Positions 54,542 to 63,097 of a stretch of 64,000 nucleotides of DNA are shown here, one piece after another. The first letter of the stretch is position 1. The number at the start of each line of letters is the position of its first letter. The stretch is from NCBI RefSeq assembly GCF_004522155.1, contig NZ_SDEA01000003.1, forward strand, positions 135,413 through 199,412, written 5' to 3'. This DNA comes from Paracoccus luteus. GTDB lineage: Bacteria; Pseudomonadota; Alphaproteobacteria; Rhodobacterales; Rhodobacteraceae. The translations under genes and the position numbers were made by a program. Under the pieces are notes generated by a model. The model ran no database searches. It was not told where the DNA came from and saw nothing but the letters and a program-made list of their open reading frames with translations.

Positions 54542-55051
54542 TCAGGTCGCGTCCGGGTCATCCAGGCGCGAGATGACGGCGCGCTGGCGGCGCAGCGTCA
54601 CCGCCACGGCGTCGTCGCTGGTCTGGGCGACGCGCCGGATGCGGATTTCTTCCGTCACGACCAGGCGGGTGGTCACGACGGGCTGTTCCTCGACGACGGA
54701 CAGGATGGTCACGTCGCCCTCGGTCCGGGGTTCGGGCGCGGCATCGACCACACGGTTGACCGGGTGGCGCGTGACCTCGACCGTCTCGCGGCGGGTGGTG
54801 GCGGGGATCAGGGTCTCCTCGGCCTCGGTCACAAGCTGGACGCGGACGCCGCCGGTTTCGCGGCGCTCGACCCGCACCTGGGCGGTTTCGGCCACGACCT
54901 CGATCACCTGCGCGTCGTCCATCGCCCGGTCGGCCGGGGCAAGGTCGCCGCGCCCATCGTCCGCGGAACGCGACGGGGTCGTGGTCGTGGCCGTGAAGTC
55001 ATCGGTCCGTGCCGCACGCTGTGCGGCCGGCTGGTCCGGCGTGTCCGTCAT
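54542..55051 (-). CDS. DUF2382 domain protein
   Basis: This 169-residue protein is little more than one DUF2382-type domain: RVERRETGGVRVQLVTEAEE, VTRHPVNRVVDAAPEPRTEG and VVEEQPVVTTRLVVTEEIRI. It lacks the stress-protein N-terminus of the neighbour and is probably its partner or a shortened paralogue. It lies upstream of it on the same strand, 50 bp apart. No enzyme motif is seen. Confidence 0.82.
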   Translation of the reverse strand: MTDTPDQPAAQRAARTDDFTATTTTPSRSADDGRGDLAPADRAMDDAQVIEVVAETAQVRVERRETGGVRVQLVTEAEETLIPATTRRETVEVTRHPVNRVVDAAPEPRTEGDVTILSVVEEQPVVTTRLVVTEEIRIRRVAQTSDDAVAVTLRRQRAVISRLDDPDAT

Positions 55052-55150
55052 GATCGGTTCCCTGCGGGCCGGAAGGCATCGGCCCCCGCCTTTCTGCGGT
55101 TCGCCGGATCAACTTGCGACGGACCCATCGGTTCCCGACGCGCGCGCCCG

Positions 55151-56488
55151 TCACGCGGATGCGCGGGCCGGGCCGGGCAGGCGGCCGCGCAGGGTCAGCG
55201 CGTCCGACAGCAGCCGAAAGCTTTGCCCCGCGCCATCCGGGGCCGCGCGTGCGACAAAGGCGTCCAGCGCCGGGAACAGCTTGACCGCCTCGTCCAGCCG
55301 CGGGTCCGAACCGGGGGCGTAAAGCCCCGCCTTGATCATCAATTCCGATTCGGCATAGGTGCCCAGCGCCGTCCGCGCCCGCTGGATCAGCCCGTTCTCG
55401 GCGTCCGACGCCGCATGCGGCAGCGACCGCGACACCGAACGCAGCACGTCGATGGCCGGGAACCGCCCGCGTTCGGCAATGGCGCGGTCCAGCACCACAT
55501 GGCCGTCCAGCACGCCGCGCAGGATGTCGGCGACCGGCTCCTCCATGTCGGACCCGGCGACCAGCACGCTGAAGATGGCGGTGATGTCGCCCGCCCCCTC
55601 GGGGCCCGGCCCCGACCGTTCCGCCAGCGCCATGATCATCTGCGAGGTCGAGGGCGGGAACCCGCGATAGCTGGGCGCCTCGCCCGATGCCAGCGCGATC
55701 TCGCGGTGCGCCTCGGCAAAGCGGGTGATCGAATCGGCCAGGAACAGCACGTGGCGGCCGGCGTCGCGGAAATGCTCGGCCACCGCCATCGCCGCCCAGG
55801 CACAGCGCCGCCGCATCAAGGGCGACTGGTCGGAGGTCGCCGCGACGACCACCGCCCGCGCCATGCCGGCGGGGCCGAGGGTCGATTCCACGAACTCGCG
55901 CAGCTCGCGCCCGCGCTCGCCGATCATGGCGATGACCACGACATCGGCGGCGACCCCGCGGGCCAGCGCCGACAGCAGCGTGGATTTGCCCACCCCCGAT
56001 CCCGCGAACAGCCCGATCCGCTGGCCGCGCACCACCGGCAGCAGCGTGTCAAAGACGGCAAGCCCGGTGTCCAGACGCGCCCCCAGCCGCCTGCGCGAGG
56101 CGGCGGGCGGCGGGGCCGCGCGAAAGGCCCGGTCGGCGGGGCCGGGCGCCAGCGCGCGGCCGTCCAGCGGCCGGCCGAACGGATCGACGATGCGCCCGAC
56201 CCACGAATCATCGGGCGCGATGGTCGGCGCGAACAACAGTTCCGCCAGCGCGCCGATGGACAGCCCGTCGGTCGCCCCCTCGGGCAGGATCTGGGCGGCG
56301 TCGGGGGTCAGGCCCACCACCTCTCCGGCAAGGGCGCCGTCAAGGAAAACCACGCGATCGCCCACGCTTGCGGAATGGTTCAGCCCCGCCACCTCGACCA
56401 CGCCGGCGCGGATCGCGGTCACGCGGCCGAAATGGCGGGCCAGCCGCAGGCGGCGGATGCGGGCGGCGATGGATGCGATCCTGTCCAA
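55151..56488 (-). CDS. fliI: Flagellar export ATPase FliI
   Basis: The 445-residue ATPase drives flagellar type III export. Walker A is GLFAGSGVGKSTLL; the family motifs GERGRELREFVE, LFLADSITRFAEAHRE and SYRGFPPSTSQMI are present. TTG 56488 with GGGGGAAAAGAA upstream gives a normal FliI length. No ATG fits. The gene is divergent from the flgB cluster with 99 bp between. Confidence 0.94.
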   Translation of the reverse strand: MDRIASIAARIRRLRLARHFGRVTAIRAGVVEVAGLNHSASVGDRVVFLDGALAGEVVGLTPDAAQILPEGATDGLSIGALAELLFAPTIAPDDSWVGRIVDPFGRPLDGRALAPGPADRAFRAAPPPAASRRRLGARLDTGLAVFDTLLPVVRGQRIGLFAGSGVGKSTLLSALARGVAADVVVIAMIGERGRELREFVESTLGPAGMARAVVVAATSDQSPLMRRRCAWAAMAVAEHFRDAGRHVLFLADSITRFAEAHREIALASGEAPSYRGFPPSTSQMIMALAERSGPGPEGAGDITAIFSVLVAGSDMEEPVADILRGVLDGHVVLDRAIAERGRFPAIDVLRSVSRSLPHAASDAENGLIQRARTALGTYAESELMIKAGLYAPGSDPRLDEAVKLFPALDAFVARAAPDGAGQSFRLLSDALTLRGRLPGPARASA

Positions 56489-56587
56489 TTCTTTTCCCCC
56501 GGCGGCTGCGGAAAACGCCCCGCTCGAAACGGTTTCTAAACCTTCGGGGGTTAAGACCCGGTTTATCGCGGCAGAGGAGAAGCCTCT

Positions 56588-56977
56588 TTGTTTGGACAAA
56601 TCGACACGATCCGGCTGGCGCGCGACCTGGGCGCCCACGCCAGCGCCCGCCAGCAGGCCGTGGCCCGCAACGTCGCCAACGCCGACACGCCCGGCTATCG
56701 CGCCGCCGACCTGCGCGCGTTTTCCGACATCTGGCGCGACCAGCCCGCGACCGGCCTGCGCGCCACCCGCGCGGGGCATGTGGAACCCGGCCGCTGGGGC
56801 ACCGCCGCAGGCCGCCCGGTCGACGCGGGGGGCGAGCCTGCGCCGAACGGCAACACCGTCTCGCTTGAGGATGAGATGATCCGCGCCGCCAGCGCCAAGC
56901 GGTCGTTCGACCTGTCGCTGACGATCTATCAGTCGGGGCTGTCGCTGATGCGCACGGCCATCGGGCGGCGGGGCTGA
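56588..56977 (+). CDS. flgB: Flagellar basal-body rod protein FlgB
   Basis: This 129-residue proximal rod protein begins at TTG 56588 (GAGGAG upstream). The rod motif is NVANADTPGYRAADLRAF near residues 28-45, and the C-terminal helix is KRSFDLSLTIYQSGLSLM. It is the first gene of a rightward flagellar run, divergent from fliI. Confidence 0.93.
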   Translation: MFGQIDTIRLARDLGAHASARQQAVARNVANADTPGYRAADLRAFSDIWRDQPATGLRATRAGHVEPGRWGTAAGRPVDAGGEPAPNGNTVSLEDEMIRAASAKRSFDLSLTIYQSGLSLMRTAIGRRG

Positions 56978-56979
56978 CG

Positions 56980-57369
56980 ATGGGGGGTCTGTCCGCCACC
57001 GATCTGGCCGCGTCGGGAATGCGCGCGCAGGGCGTGCGCCTGCGCCACATTTCCGAGAACATCGCCAATGCCGACACGCCCGGCTATCGCCGCAAGCTGG
57101 TCGCCTTTCGCCCCGACCGGGATTTCGGCCGCGAGACGGGGGCCGTCGCCGCCAGCCGCACCCTGCCCGACCGGACCGAACTGCCCAAGATCCACGATCC
57201 CGGCCACCCGATGGCGGGCGCGGACGGCTATTACCTCGGCTCGAACGTCGATCTGGTGATCGAGGTGGCCGACGCCCGCGAAGCCTCGCGCAGCTATGAG
57301 GCGAACCTGAAGATTTATGAACAGTCGCGCCAGATGTCCTCGGCGCTTCTGGACCTGATCCGCCGCTAG
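56980..57369 (+). CDS. flgC: Flagellar basal-body rod protein FlgC
   Basis: The 129-residue rod protein has NIANADTPGYRRKLVAFRPD near the N-terminus and the C-terminal rod helix SRSYEANLKIYEQSRQMSSA. It starts 2 bp after flgB, as usual in this order. Confidence 0.94.
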   Translation: MGGLSATDLAASGMRAQGVRLRHISENIANADTPGYRRKLVAFRPDRDFGRETGAVAASRTLPDRTELPKIHDPGHPMAGADGYYLGSNVDLVIEVADAREASRSYEANLKIYEQSRQMSSALLDLIRR

Positions 57370-57383
57370 AAAGGGGCACCACC

Positions 57384-57683
57384 ATGATCTCGCTGACCTC
57401 TGCCGCACTGCAGTCGGGCGGCCGCGTCGCCGGCGCCTATGCCGAGGCGCGCGCCCACGCCGGCCCCGCCCCCGGCGCCGGCCCCGTGACCGCGGCCGCC
57501 CAGGATTTCGCCCGCGTCATGGACCAAGCCGACGCCGCCGCCGTCGGCGCGATGACCGGCCGGTCCGACACCCAGACGCTGGTCCAGTCCATCGCCGAGG
57601 CGCAGATCGCCTTGGAAACCGCCGTCGCCATCCGCGACAAGGTCGTCGAGGCGTATCAGGAAATCCTGAGGATGCCGGTCTGA
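57384..57683 (+). CDS. fliE: Flagellar hook-basal body complex protein FliE
   Basis: The 99-residue MS-ring/rod junction protein has the conserved C-terminal half: VQSIAEAQIALETAVAIRDK and VVEAYQEILRMPV. Its stop overlaps the fliQ start as TGATG. Confidence 0.92.
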   Translation: MISLTSAALQSGGRVAGAYAEARAHAGPAPGAGPVTAAAQDFARVMDQADAAAVGAMTGRSDTQTLVQSIAEAQIALETAVAIRDKVVEAYQEILRMPV

Positions 57684-57949
57684 TGGACGAGAACCTGATC
57701 TTTGACGTCACCCGGCAGGCGCTGTGGATCGCGGTGCGCATGTCGGCCCCGCTGCTGGTCGTGGCGCTGGTCGCGGGCGTGGCGATCGGCCTTTTCCAGG
57801 CGCTGACCTCGGTGCAGGAGATGACGCTGACCTTCGTCCCCAAGGTCGGGCTGATGCTGGCCGTGTTCTGGGTCACGATGAGCTTCATGACCTCGACGCT
57901 GGCGGGGTTCTTTGCCGGCCAGATCCTGCCCATTGTGGCGGGGATGTGA
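57683..57949 (+). CDS. fliQ: Flagellar export protein FliQ
   Basis: This 88-residue export-gate protein has two membrane helices (APLLVVALVAGVAIGLFQAL and VGLMLAVFWVTMSFM). The family core TSVQEMTLTFVPK lies between them. It is coupled to fliE and flgF by TGATG overlaps. FliP and FliR are not in the window. Confidence 0.94.
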   Translation: MDENLIFDVTRQALWIAVRMSAPLLVVALVAGVAIGLFQALTSVQEMTLTFVPKVGLMLAVFWVTMSFMTSTLAGFFAGQILPIVAGM

Positions 57950-58662
57950 TGGACAACGCGATCTATGCCGCGCTGACCCGCCAGTCGGGGCTGATGCGCG
58001 AGATGCGGACGGTGGCCAACAACATGGCCAACGCCTCGACCACCGGGTTCCGCCGCGAGGGGGTGGTGTTTTCCGAACACATGACCGCGCTGGACGGGCG
58101 CGGCGAGACGCTGTCGATGGCCAACGCCCGCGGCCGCGAGGTGGACCTGACCCACGCCGCGCTGACGCAGACCGGCGGCACCTGGGATCTGGCGCTGGAG
58201 GGCGAGGGCTTCTTCATGGTGGCGACGGCGCAGGGCAACCGCCTGACCCGCGCCGGCGCGTTCCTGACCTCGGCCGAGGGCGAGCTGATCAACGCCGACG
58301 GCCACCGCCTGCTGGACGAGGGCCAAGCCCCGATCGCGGTGCCGCCGGGCACGCGCGGCATCGGCGTGGCGGTCGACGGCACGATTTCCGCCGACGGCCA
58401 GCCGCTGGGCCGGGTCGGCGTCTTTGCCCAGCCCGACCCGTCGCGCCTGACCCACGAGGGCGGCACGCTGTTTGCCGCCGACGGCGCCGAGCCCCTGCCC
58501 GAGGCGACGGTGCGGCAGGGTTTCCTTGAGGATTCGAACGTCAACCCGGTGCTGGAAATCGCCCGCATGATCGAGGTCCAGCGCGCCTATGAGTTGGGCC
58601 AGTCCTTCCTTGACGGCGAGGACCAGCGCATCCGCGCCGTCCTGGTCGCCACCACCCGCTGA
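57949..58662 (+). CDS. flgF: Flagellar basal-body rod protein FlgF
   Basis: The 237-residue proximal rod protein has NNMANASTTGFRREGVVFSE at residues about 25-44 and the C-terminal motif QGFLEDSNVNPVLEIARMIE. ATG 57949 overlaps the fliQ stop. Confidence 0.93.
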   Translation: MDNAIYAALTRQSGLMREMRTVANNMANASTTGFRREGVVFSEHMTALDGRGETLSMANARGREVDLTHAALTQTGGTWDLALEGEGFFMVATAQGNRLTRAGAFLTSAEGELINADGHRLLDEGQAPIAVPPGTRGIGVAVDGTISADGQPLGRVGVFAQPDPSRLTHEGGTLFAADGAEPLPEATVRQGFLEDSNVNPVLEIARMIEVQRAYELGQSFLDGEDQRIRAVLVATTR

Positions 58663-58676
58663 GAAAGCCCCCGCAG

Positions 58677-59462
58677 ATGAGAGCATTGCAGATCGCGGCG
58701 ACCGGCATGGCCGCCCAGCAGTCCCGGGTCGAGGTGATTTCCAACAACCTCGCCAACATGTCGACCACCGGCTATAACGCGCGGCGGGCCGAGTTCGCCG
58801 ACCTCGCCTATCAGCAGGCGCAGCGGCCCGGCACGATCTCCGGCGCGGATGGCACGATGGTGCCTGCGGGGGTGCAGATGGGGCTGGGCGTGCGCCCGAC
58901 CGCCGTCACCTTCATGCCCGCGCAAGGCTCGCTCAGCCAGACCGGGGGCGACCTCGACCTGGCCATCGACGGGACCGGCTATATCGAGGTGACGCTGCCA
59001 TCCGGCGCCTCGGGCTATACCCGCGACGGCGGGCTGAAACGGTCGGCCGAAGGGCAGATCGTGACCTCGGACGGGTTCCCGCTGGCCGCCGGCATCACCA
59101 TCCCCCCCGAGGCGCGCAGCGTATCGGTCAGCGCGGCGGGCGAGGTGTTCGCCTATTTCAACGACCAGGTCGAGCCGCAGAACCTGGGACAGATCACGCT
59201 GGCGAGTTTCGTCAACGAAAAGGGGCTGGAGGCGACGGGATCGAACCTGTTCCTGGAGACCCCGGCATCCGGCGCGCCCAACATCGCGGTGCCGGGCGAA
59301 CAGGGGCTGGGGATGCTGCGGCAGGGCTACCTGGAAGACAGCTCGGTCGATCCGGTGCGCGAGATTTCGGAACTGATCAAGGCGCAGCGGGGATACGAGC
59401 TGAACTCGAAGGTCATCACCGCCGCCGACCAGATGCTGGGCGCCACGGTGCAGGTGCGCTGA
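58677..59462 (+). CDS. flgG: Flagellar basal-body rod protein FlgG
   Basis: The 261-residue distal rod protein starts MRALQIAATGMAAQQSRVEV and has NNLANMSTTGYNARRAEFAD. The C-terminal QGYLEDSSVDPVREISELIK precedes the final rod helix. The length is normal. Its stop overlaps flgA. Confidence 0.96.
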   Translation: MRALQIAATGMAAQQSRVEVISNNLANMSTTGYNARRAEFADLAYQQAQRPGTISGADGTMVPAGVQMGLGVRPTAVTFMPAQGSLSQTGGDLDLAIDGTGYIEVTLPSGASGYTRDGGLKRSAEGQIVTSDGFPLAAGITIPPEARSVSVSAAGEVFAYFNDQVEPQNLGQITLASFVNEKGLEATGSNLFLETPASGAPNIAVPGEQGLGMLRQGYLEDSSVDPVREISELIKAQRGYELNSKVITAADQMLGATVQVR

Positions 59463-59935
59463 TGGGCCGACCGATCCTGATGCTGGCCCCGACCCTGCTG
59501 GCGCGTTCGCTGCTGGCCGCTTCCATGCTGGCCCCGCCGCTGCTGGCGCTGTGGCCGCTGGCCGCCGCCGCCGACGAAAGCGTCGCCGCGCGCACCCTGC
59601 CCGCGGGCACCGTCCTGACCGCCGCCGACGTGACCCACGCCGTCACCCCCCGCGCCGGTCCCCTTCCGCCCGAGGTGATCGGCCGCCAGACCCGCGTCGC
59701 CATCTATCAGGGCCGCCCGATCCTGGCCGCGCAGCTGACCACGCCCACGCTGGTCGCGCGCAACCAGCTGGTGACACTGGCCTATGACAGCGCCGCCCTG
59801 CGCATCGAGACCGAGGGCCGCGCGCTGGGCGCCGGCGGCGCCGGCGACGTGATCCGGGTGATGAACCTCTCCTCGCGGGCGACGCTCAGCGCCCGCATCA
59901 ATCCCGACGGCACCGTGACCGTCGCCAGCCGCTAA
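59462..59935 (+). CDS. flgA: Flagellar P-ring assembly chaperone FlgA
   Basis: This 157-residue exported protein has a hydrophobic signal (ARSLLAASMLAPPLLALWPL) and the SAF-domain pattern RTLPAGTVLTAADVTHAV, RVAIYQGRPILAAQL, RNQLVTLAYDSAALRIETE and DVIRVMNLSSR. It helps assemble the P ring in the periplasm. It is short compared with enterobacterial FlgA but typical for this group. Confidence 0.9.
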   Translation: MGRPILMLAPTLLARSLLAASMLAPPLLALWPLAAAADESVAARTLPAGTVLTAADVTHAVTPRAGPLPPEVIGRQTRVAIYQGRPILAAQLTTPTLVARNQLVTLAYDSAALRIETEGRALGAGGAGDVIRVMNLSSRATLSARINPDGTVTVASR

Positions 59936-59945
59936 GGACCGCCCC

Positions 59946-60701
59946 ATGCCGCGTTTTGCATCCCGTTTCCCGTCCCGACTTGTCATCCCGGCGCTGTGCC
60001 TGGGCCTGACCCTGGCCGGCTGCGGCCGCGTCCAGCAGATCGGACAGGTGCCGCCGATGACCGAGCCCCATTCCAGCGCCGAGTTCCAAGCGATGGCCGA
60101 GCCGGTGGTGCCGCTGGCCGACATCGGCGCGCGCCCCGACAGCGGCGCCTCGCTGTGGTCGGGCCAGCAGATGTCGCTGGTCGGCGACCGCCGCGCCCGC
60201 ACCCGCGGCGACATCCTGACCGTGGTGATCGAGATCGACGACCGGGCCGAGATCCAGAACAGCTCCGGCCGGTCGCGGGCGGCGTCGGAAAAGGTGGGCA
60301 TCCCGTCGATGATGGGCATCCCCCAGCGCATCGACGACATCCTGCCCGAAGGCGCCAGCATGGACGAGCTGGCCGAGGCGAAATCGGCCTCGACCTTCAA
60401 GGGTCAGGGCAACATCTCGCGGCGCGACAAGCTGACGCTGCGGGTCGCGGCGACGGTGATCGACACGCTGCCGAACGGCGTGCTGCACATCCAGGGCACG
60501 CAAGAGGTGCGCGTCAACTATGAGGTCCGCGAACTGACCGTCAGCGGCTTCGCCCGCCCCTCCGACATCTCGCGCGAGAACGAGGTGGCCTATGATCGCA
60601 TCGCGGGCGCGCGCATCAGCTATGGCGGGCGCGGGCAGATCAGCGAGGTCCAGCAGCCGCGCTATGGCCAGCAGCTGGCCGACGTCATCCTGCCGTATTG
60701 A
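59946..60701 (+). CDS. flgH: Flagellar L-ring protein FlgH
   Basis: The 251-residue outer-membrane lipoprotein has the lipobox LAGC with Cys26. Its family motifs are SLVGDRRARTRGDILTVVIE and the C-terminal NEVAYDRIAGARISYGGRG. It forms the L ring. It starts 10 bp after flgA. Confidence 0.95.
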   Translation: MPRFASRFPSRLVIPALCLGLTLAGCGRVQQIGQVPPMTEPHSSAEFQAMAEPVVPLADIGARPDSGASLWSGQQMSLVGDRRARTRGDILTVVIEIDDRAEIQNSSGRSRAASEKVGIPSMMGIPQRIDDILPEGASMDELAEAKSASTFKGQGNISRRDKLTLRVAATVIDTLPNGVLHIQGTQEVRVNYEVRELTVSGFARPSDISRENEVAYDRIAGARISYGGRGQISEVQQPRYGQQLADVILPY

Positions 60702-60710
60702 GGGGGCGCG

Positions 60711-61277
60711 ATGATCGGCAAGATCCTGAAACTGCTGCTGCCGGTGCTGGCCTTTGCGGGCGGCGCGGTGGGCGGCGACCTGCTGCGCGGCGACCCGGCG
60801 GCCGAGGCGCAGGCAGCCGCCGGGGCCGGGGACGATGCGGGGGCCGCGAAAGATGCGGGGCATGACGCGCCCGCTGCGGATGCCGGTCACGGCGCGCCGG
60901 CTGCGGACGGGCACGGCGCGGCGCCCGCGGCGGCGGATGGCGCGGGCGACACCGCGGCCGCGGCATGGTTCAGGTTCCCGCAGCAGTTCTTCGTCCCGTT
61001 GCTGCACGACGGCCGCCTTGACAGCACGATGGTCCTGACCCTGACCGCCGAGATGCCGCAGGCATCGACCGACACGGTCCATGCCCATGAACACAAGCTG
61101 CGCGACGCGCTGCTGCGGCAGTTGCTGATCCACGCCAACACCGGCGGTTTCGACGGCAATTTCACCGCCGAGGCGCATCTGCGGGTGCTGCGCTCGGCGC
61201 TGCTGGGCGCGGCGCAGGGCGTGGTGCCCGAGATCGCCGACATCCTGATCGGCGACATTGCCCGACAGGAACGCTAG
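60711..61277 (+). CDS. fliL: Flagellar basal body-associated protein FliL-like
   Basis: This 188-residue protein has an N-terminal membrane helix (ILKLLLPVLAFAGGAVGGDL). An Ala/Gly/His-rich linker follows (for example HGAPAADGHGAAPAA), then a FliL-like C-terminal domain (FVPLLHDGRLDSTMVLTLTA, LRDALLRQLL). FliL sits at the stator. The linker is unusually long and low in complexity. It is the last flagellar gene seen here. Confidence 0.82.
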   Translation: MIGKILKLLLPVLAFAGGAVGGDLLRGDPAAEAQAAAGAGDDAGAAKDAGHDAPAADAGHGAPAADGHGAAPAAADGAGDTAAAAWFRFPQQFFVPLLHDGRLDSTMVLTLTAEMPQASTDTVHAHEHKLRDALLRQLLIHANTGGFDGNFTAEAHLRVLRSALLGAAQGVVPEIADILIGDIARQER

Positions 61278-61321
61278 GCGCCCGGCTGGCGCAGATGCCT
61301 TGCAGGCGATACCGGGGGCGC

Positions 61322-62554
61322 ATGCTGGCCGCGCGTCCCCGAATCGCGATCCTGATGGCGACCTTCGACGGGGCGCGGTTCCTGCGCGCCCAGTTGGACA
61401 GCATCCGCGACCAAAGCGTGACCGACTGGCGGCTGGTGGTGTCCGACGACGGCTCGCGCGATGGCACCCGCGCCATCGTCCGGGCCTTCGCCGCCGAGAA
61501 CCCGGGCCACGAGGTCACGCTGATCGACGGCCCGCGCCAAGGCGCCACGCGCAACTTCCTGCATCTGCTGGGGCAACTGCGCCAAGGGGAATGGCTGGCC
61601 TGGTGCGATCAGGACGATGTCTGGCTGCCCGACCGCCTGGCGCGCGGCCTCGCGGCGCTTTCGGGGGAATCGCCGGGATCGGATGCGGGGGGCCTCGCGG
61701 CGCTTTCGGACGGCCCGCCCGATCCGGATGCGCGCGGCCTCGCGGCGCGTTCGGGGGGACCGCGCGAGCCGGATGCGGGCGGCCTCGCGGCGCTTTCGCA
61801 CAGACCGCCCGCGCCGGGTGCGGGCGGACCCACGGCGCTTTCCGACAAACCGCCCGCGCCGGATCCGGTCGGACCCGCGCGCCATGCGCCGCCGTTCGCC
61901 CTCAACCCCGCCGTGGCGGATGCCACTGGCGGCGCGATGCCAGACCCGGCCGCGCCCGCCGCACGCCCCGCCCTGCACGCCTGCCGCACCATGCTGTGCG
62001 CGGGTGACCTGACCCCGATCCGCCCGGCGCCGCTGTATACCCGCCCGGCGTCGTTCCTGAACGCGCTGGTCCAGGCCTGCACGCCGGGCAACACCACGCT
62101 GGTCAACGCCGCGGGCGCGGCGCTGCTGGCGCGCGCGGCCCCGGCTGCGGCGCGCGCCGGCGTGGTGTCGCACGACTGGTTCACCTATCAGCTGATCGCG
62201 GGCGCGGGGGGCGTCGTCCTGCGCGATCCGGCGCAGACTGTGCTGTATCGCCAGCATCCGCGGAACGTCATGGGGCGCAACGACACGCTGCGCGCGCGGG
62301 CGGCGCGGCTGGCGATGCTGGGGGCGGGCGATTATGGCGCGTGGCTGGCGGCCAACCACGCGGCGCTGCGGGCGGTTGCGCCGATGCTGACCGACGCGAA
62401 CCGCGCGGTGCTGGACCAGTTCGGCCGCACGCTGGCCGCCCCCGGCCCGGCCGCGGCGGCGCGGCTGGCGCGGCTGGGGGTCTATCGCCAGACCCGCGCC
62501 GGCACGGCGGCGCTGCTGCTGGCCGCGGCCGCGGGCAGGTTGCGCGGGCGCTGA
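61322..62554 (+). CDS. Family 2 glycosyltransferase with internal repeat array
   Basis: The 410-residue GT-A enzyme has the nucleotide-sugar start IAILMATFDGARFLRAQLDS, SDDGSRDGT with the first aspartate pair, and WCDQDDVWLPDRL with the second. After this motif a run of about 80 residues consists of 15-residue repeats (GLAALSDGPPDPDAR type). The fold then resumes at LHACRTMLCAGD. The insertion lies where the acceptor loop would be. Being next to flagellar genes, it might glycosylate flagellin or surface sugars, but this is inference only. Confidence 0.85.
   Translation: MLAARPRIAILMATFDGARFLRAQLDSIRDQSVTDWRLVVSDDGSRDGTRAIVRAFAAENPGHEVTLIDGPRQGATRNFLHLLGQLRQGEWLAWCDQDDVWLPDRLARGLAALSGESPGSDAGGLAALSDGPPDPDARGLAARSGGPREPDAGGLAALSHRPPAPGAGGPTALSDKPPAPDPVGPARHAPPFALNPAVADATGGAMPDPAAPAARPALHACRTMLCAGDLTPIRPAPLYTRPASFLNALVQACTPGNTTLVNAAGAALLARAAPAAARAGVVSHDWFTYQLIAGAGGVVLRDPAQTVLYRQHPRNVMGRNDTLRARAARLAMLGAGDYGAWLAANHAALRAVAPMLTDANRAVLDQFGRTLAAPGPAAAARLARLGVYRQTRAGTAALLLAAAAGRLRGR
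61646..61875. repeat. In-frame 45-bp tandem repeats within the glycosyltransferase gene
   Basis: Units start at 61646, 61691, 61736, 61781, 61826 and 61871, an exact 45-bp spacing (15 codons). The first four begin GGCCTCGCGGCGC; later ones are diverged. About five units are complete. Confidence 0.92.
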
Positions 62555-62585
62555 GCGTTCCCGCCGCGCGGCGAATCCCCCGCGG

Positions 62586-62927
62586 TCAGTCCCGAACCAT
62601 CCCCCCGATCAGGATGATGGCCATCCCGGCCAGGCAGACCGCCGCCCCGACCACATCCCATCGCGTCGGCGTCTGGCCCTCGACGGCCCACAGCCAGGCG
62701 ACCGACGCGGCGATATAGACCCCGCCATAGGCCGCATAGGCACGGCCCGCAAAGCCCGCATCGACCTGCGTCAGCAGCCACGCGAACAGCATCAGGGCGG
62801 CGACGCCGGGCACCAGCCACAGGACCGGGCGTCCCAGCCGCAGCCAGGCCCAGAACGCAAAGCATCCGGCAATCTCGGCCAGCGCCGCAAGCCCATAGGC
62901 CGCAAGCGAGGCGGGCAGGTTCGTCAT
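62586..62927 (-). CDS. ynfA: YnfA/UPF0060 family small membrane protein
   Basis: The 113-residue protein has four hydrophobic segments and the family start [40 protein letters not shown] and [19 protein letters not shown] follow. It is related to small multidrug transporters; its substrate is unknown. Confidence 0.93.
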   Translation of the reverse strand: MTNLPASLAAYGLAALAEIAGCFAFWAWLRLGRPVLWLVPGVAALMLFAWLLTQVDAGFAGRAYAAYGGVYIAASVAWLWAVEGQTPTRWDVVGAAVCLAGMAIILIGGMVRD

Positions 62928-63035
62928 CGGCGTGTTCCCTCCGGCCTGCGGGACAGCAGCCCGCCGGGACCGTCAGACCAACCTGCCCACGCCCCCCGGC
63001 AAGCCCGCGCAAACCGACCCGCCCGGGCCCTGTCT

Positions 63036-63090
63036 CTCTTGCAAAAATATCCCGGGGGAGGCCCGCAGGGCCGGGGGCAGTGCCCCCGAA
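63036..63090. repeat. Intergenic repeat copy 8
   Basis: TCTCTCTTG, the core CAAAAATATCCCGGGGGAG, and hairpins GGCCCGCAGGGCC and GGGGGCAGTGCCCCC lie just after the secA stop. It may act as the secA terminator. Confidence 0.78.
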
Positions 63091-63097
63091 CCCCGGC

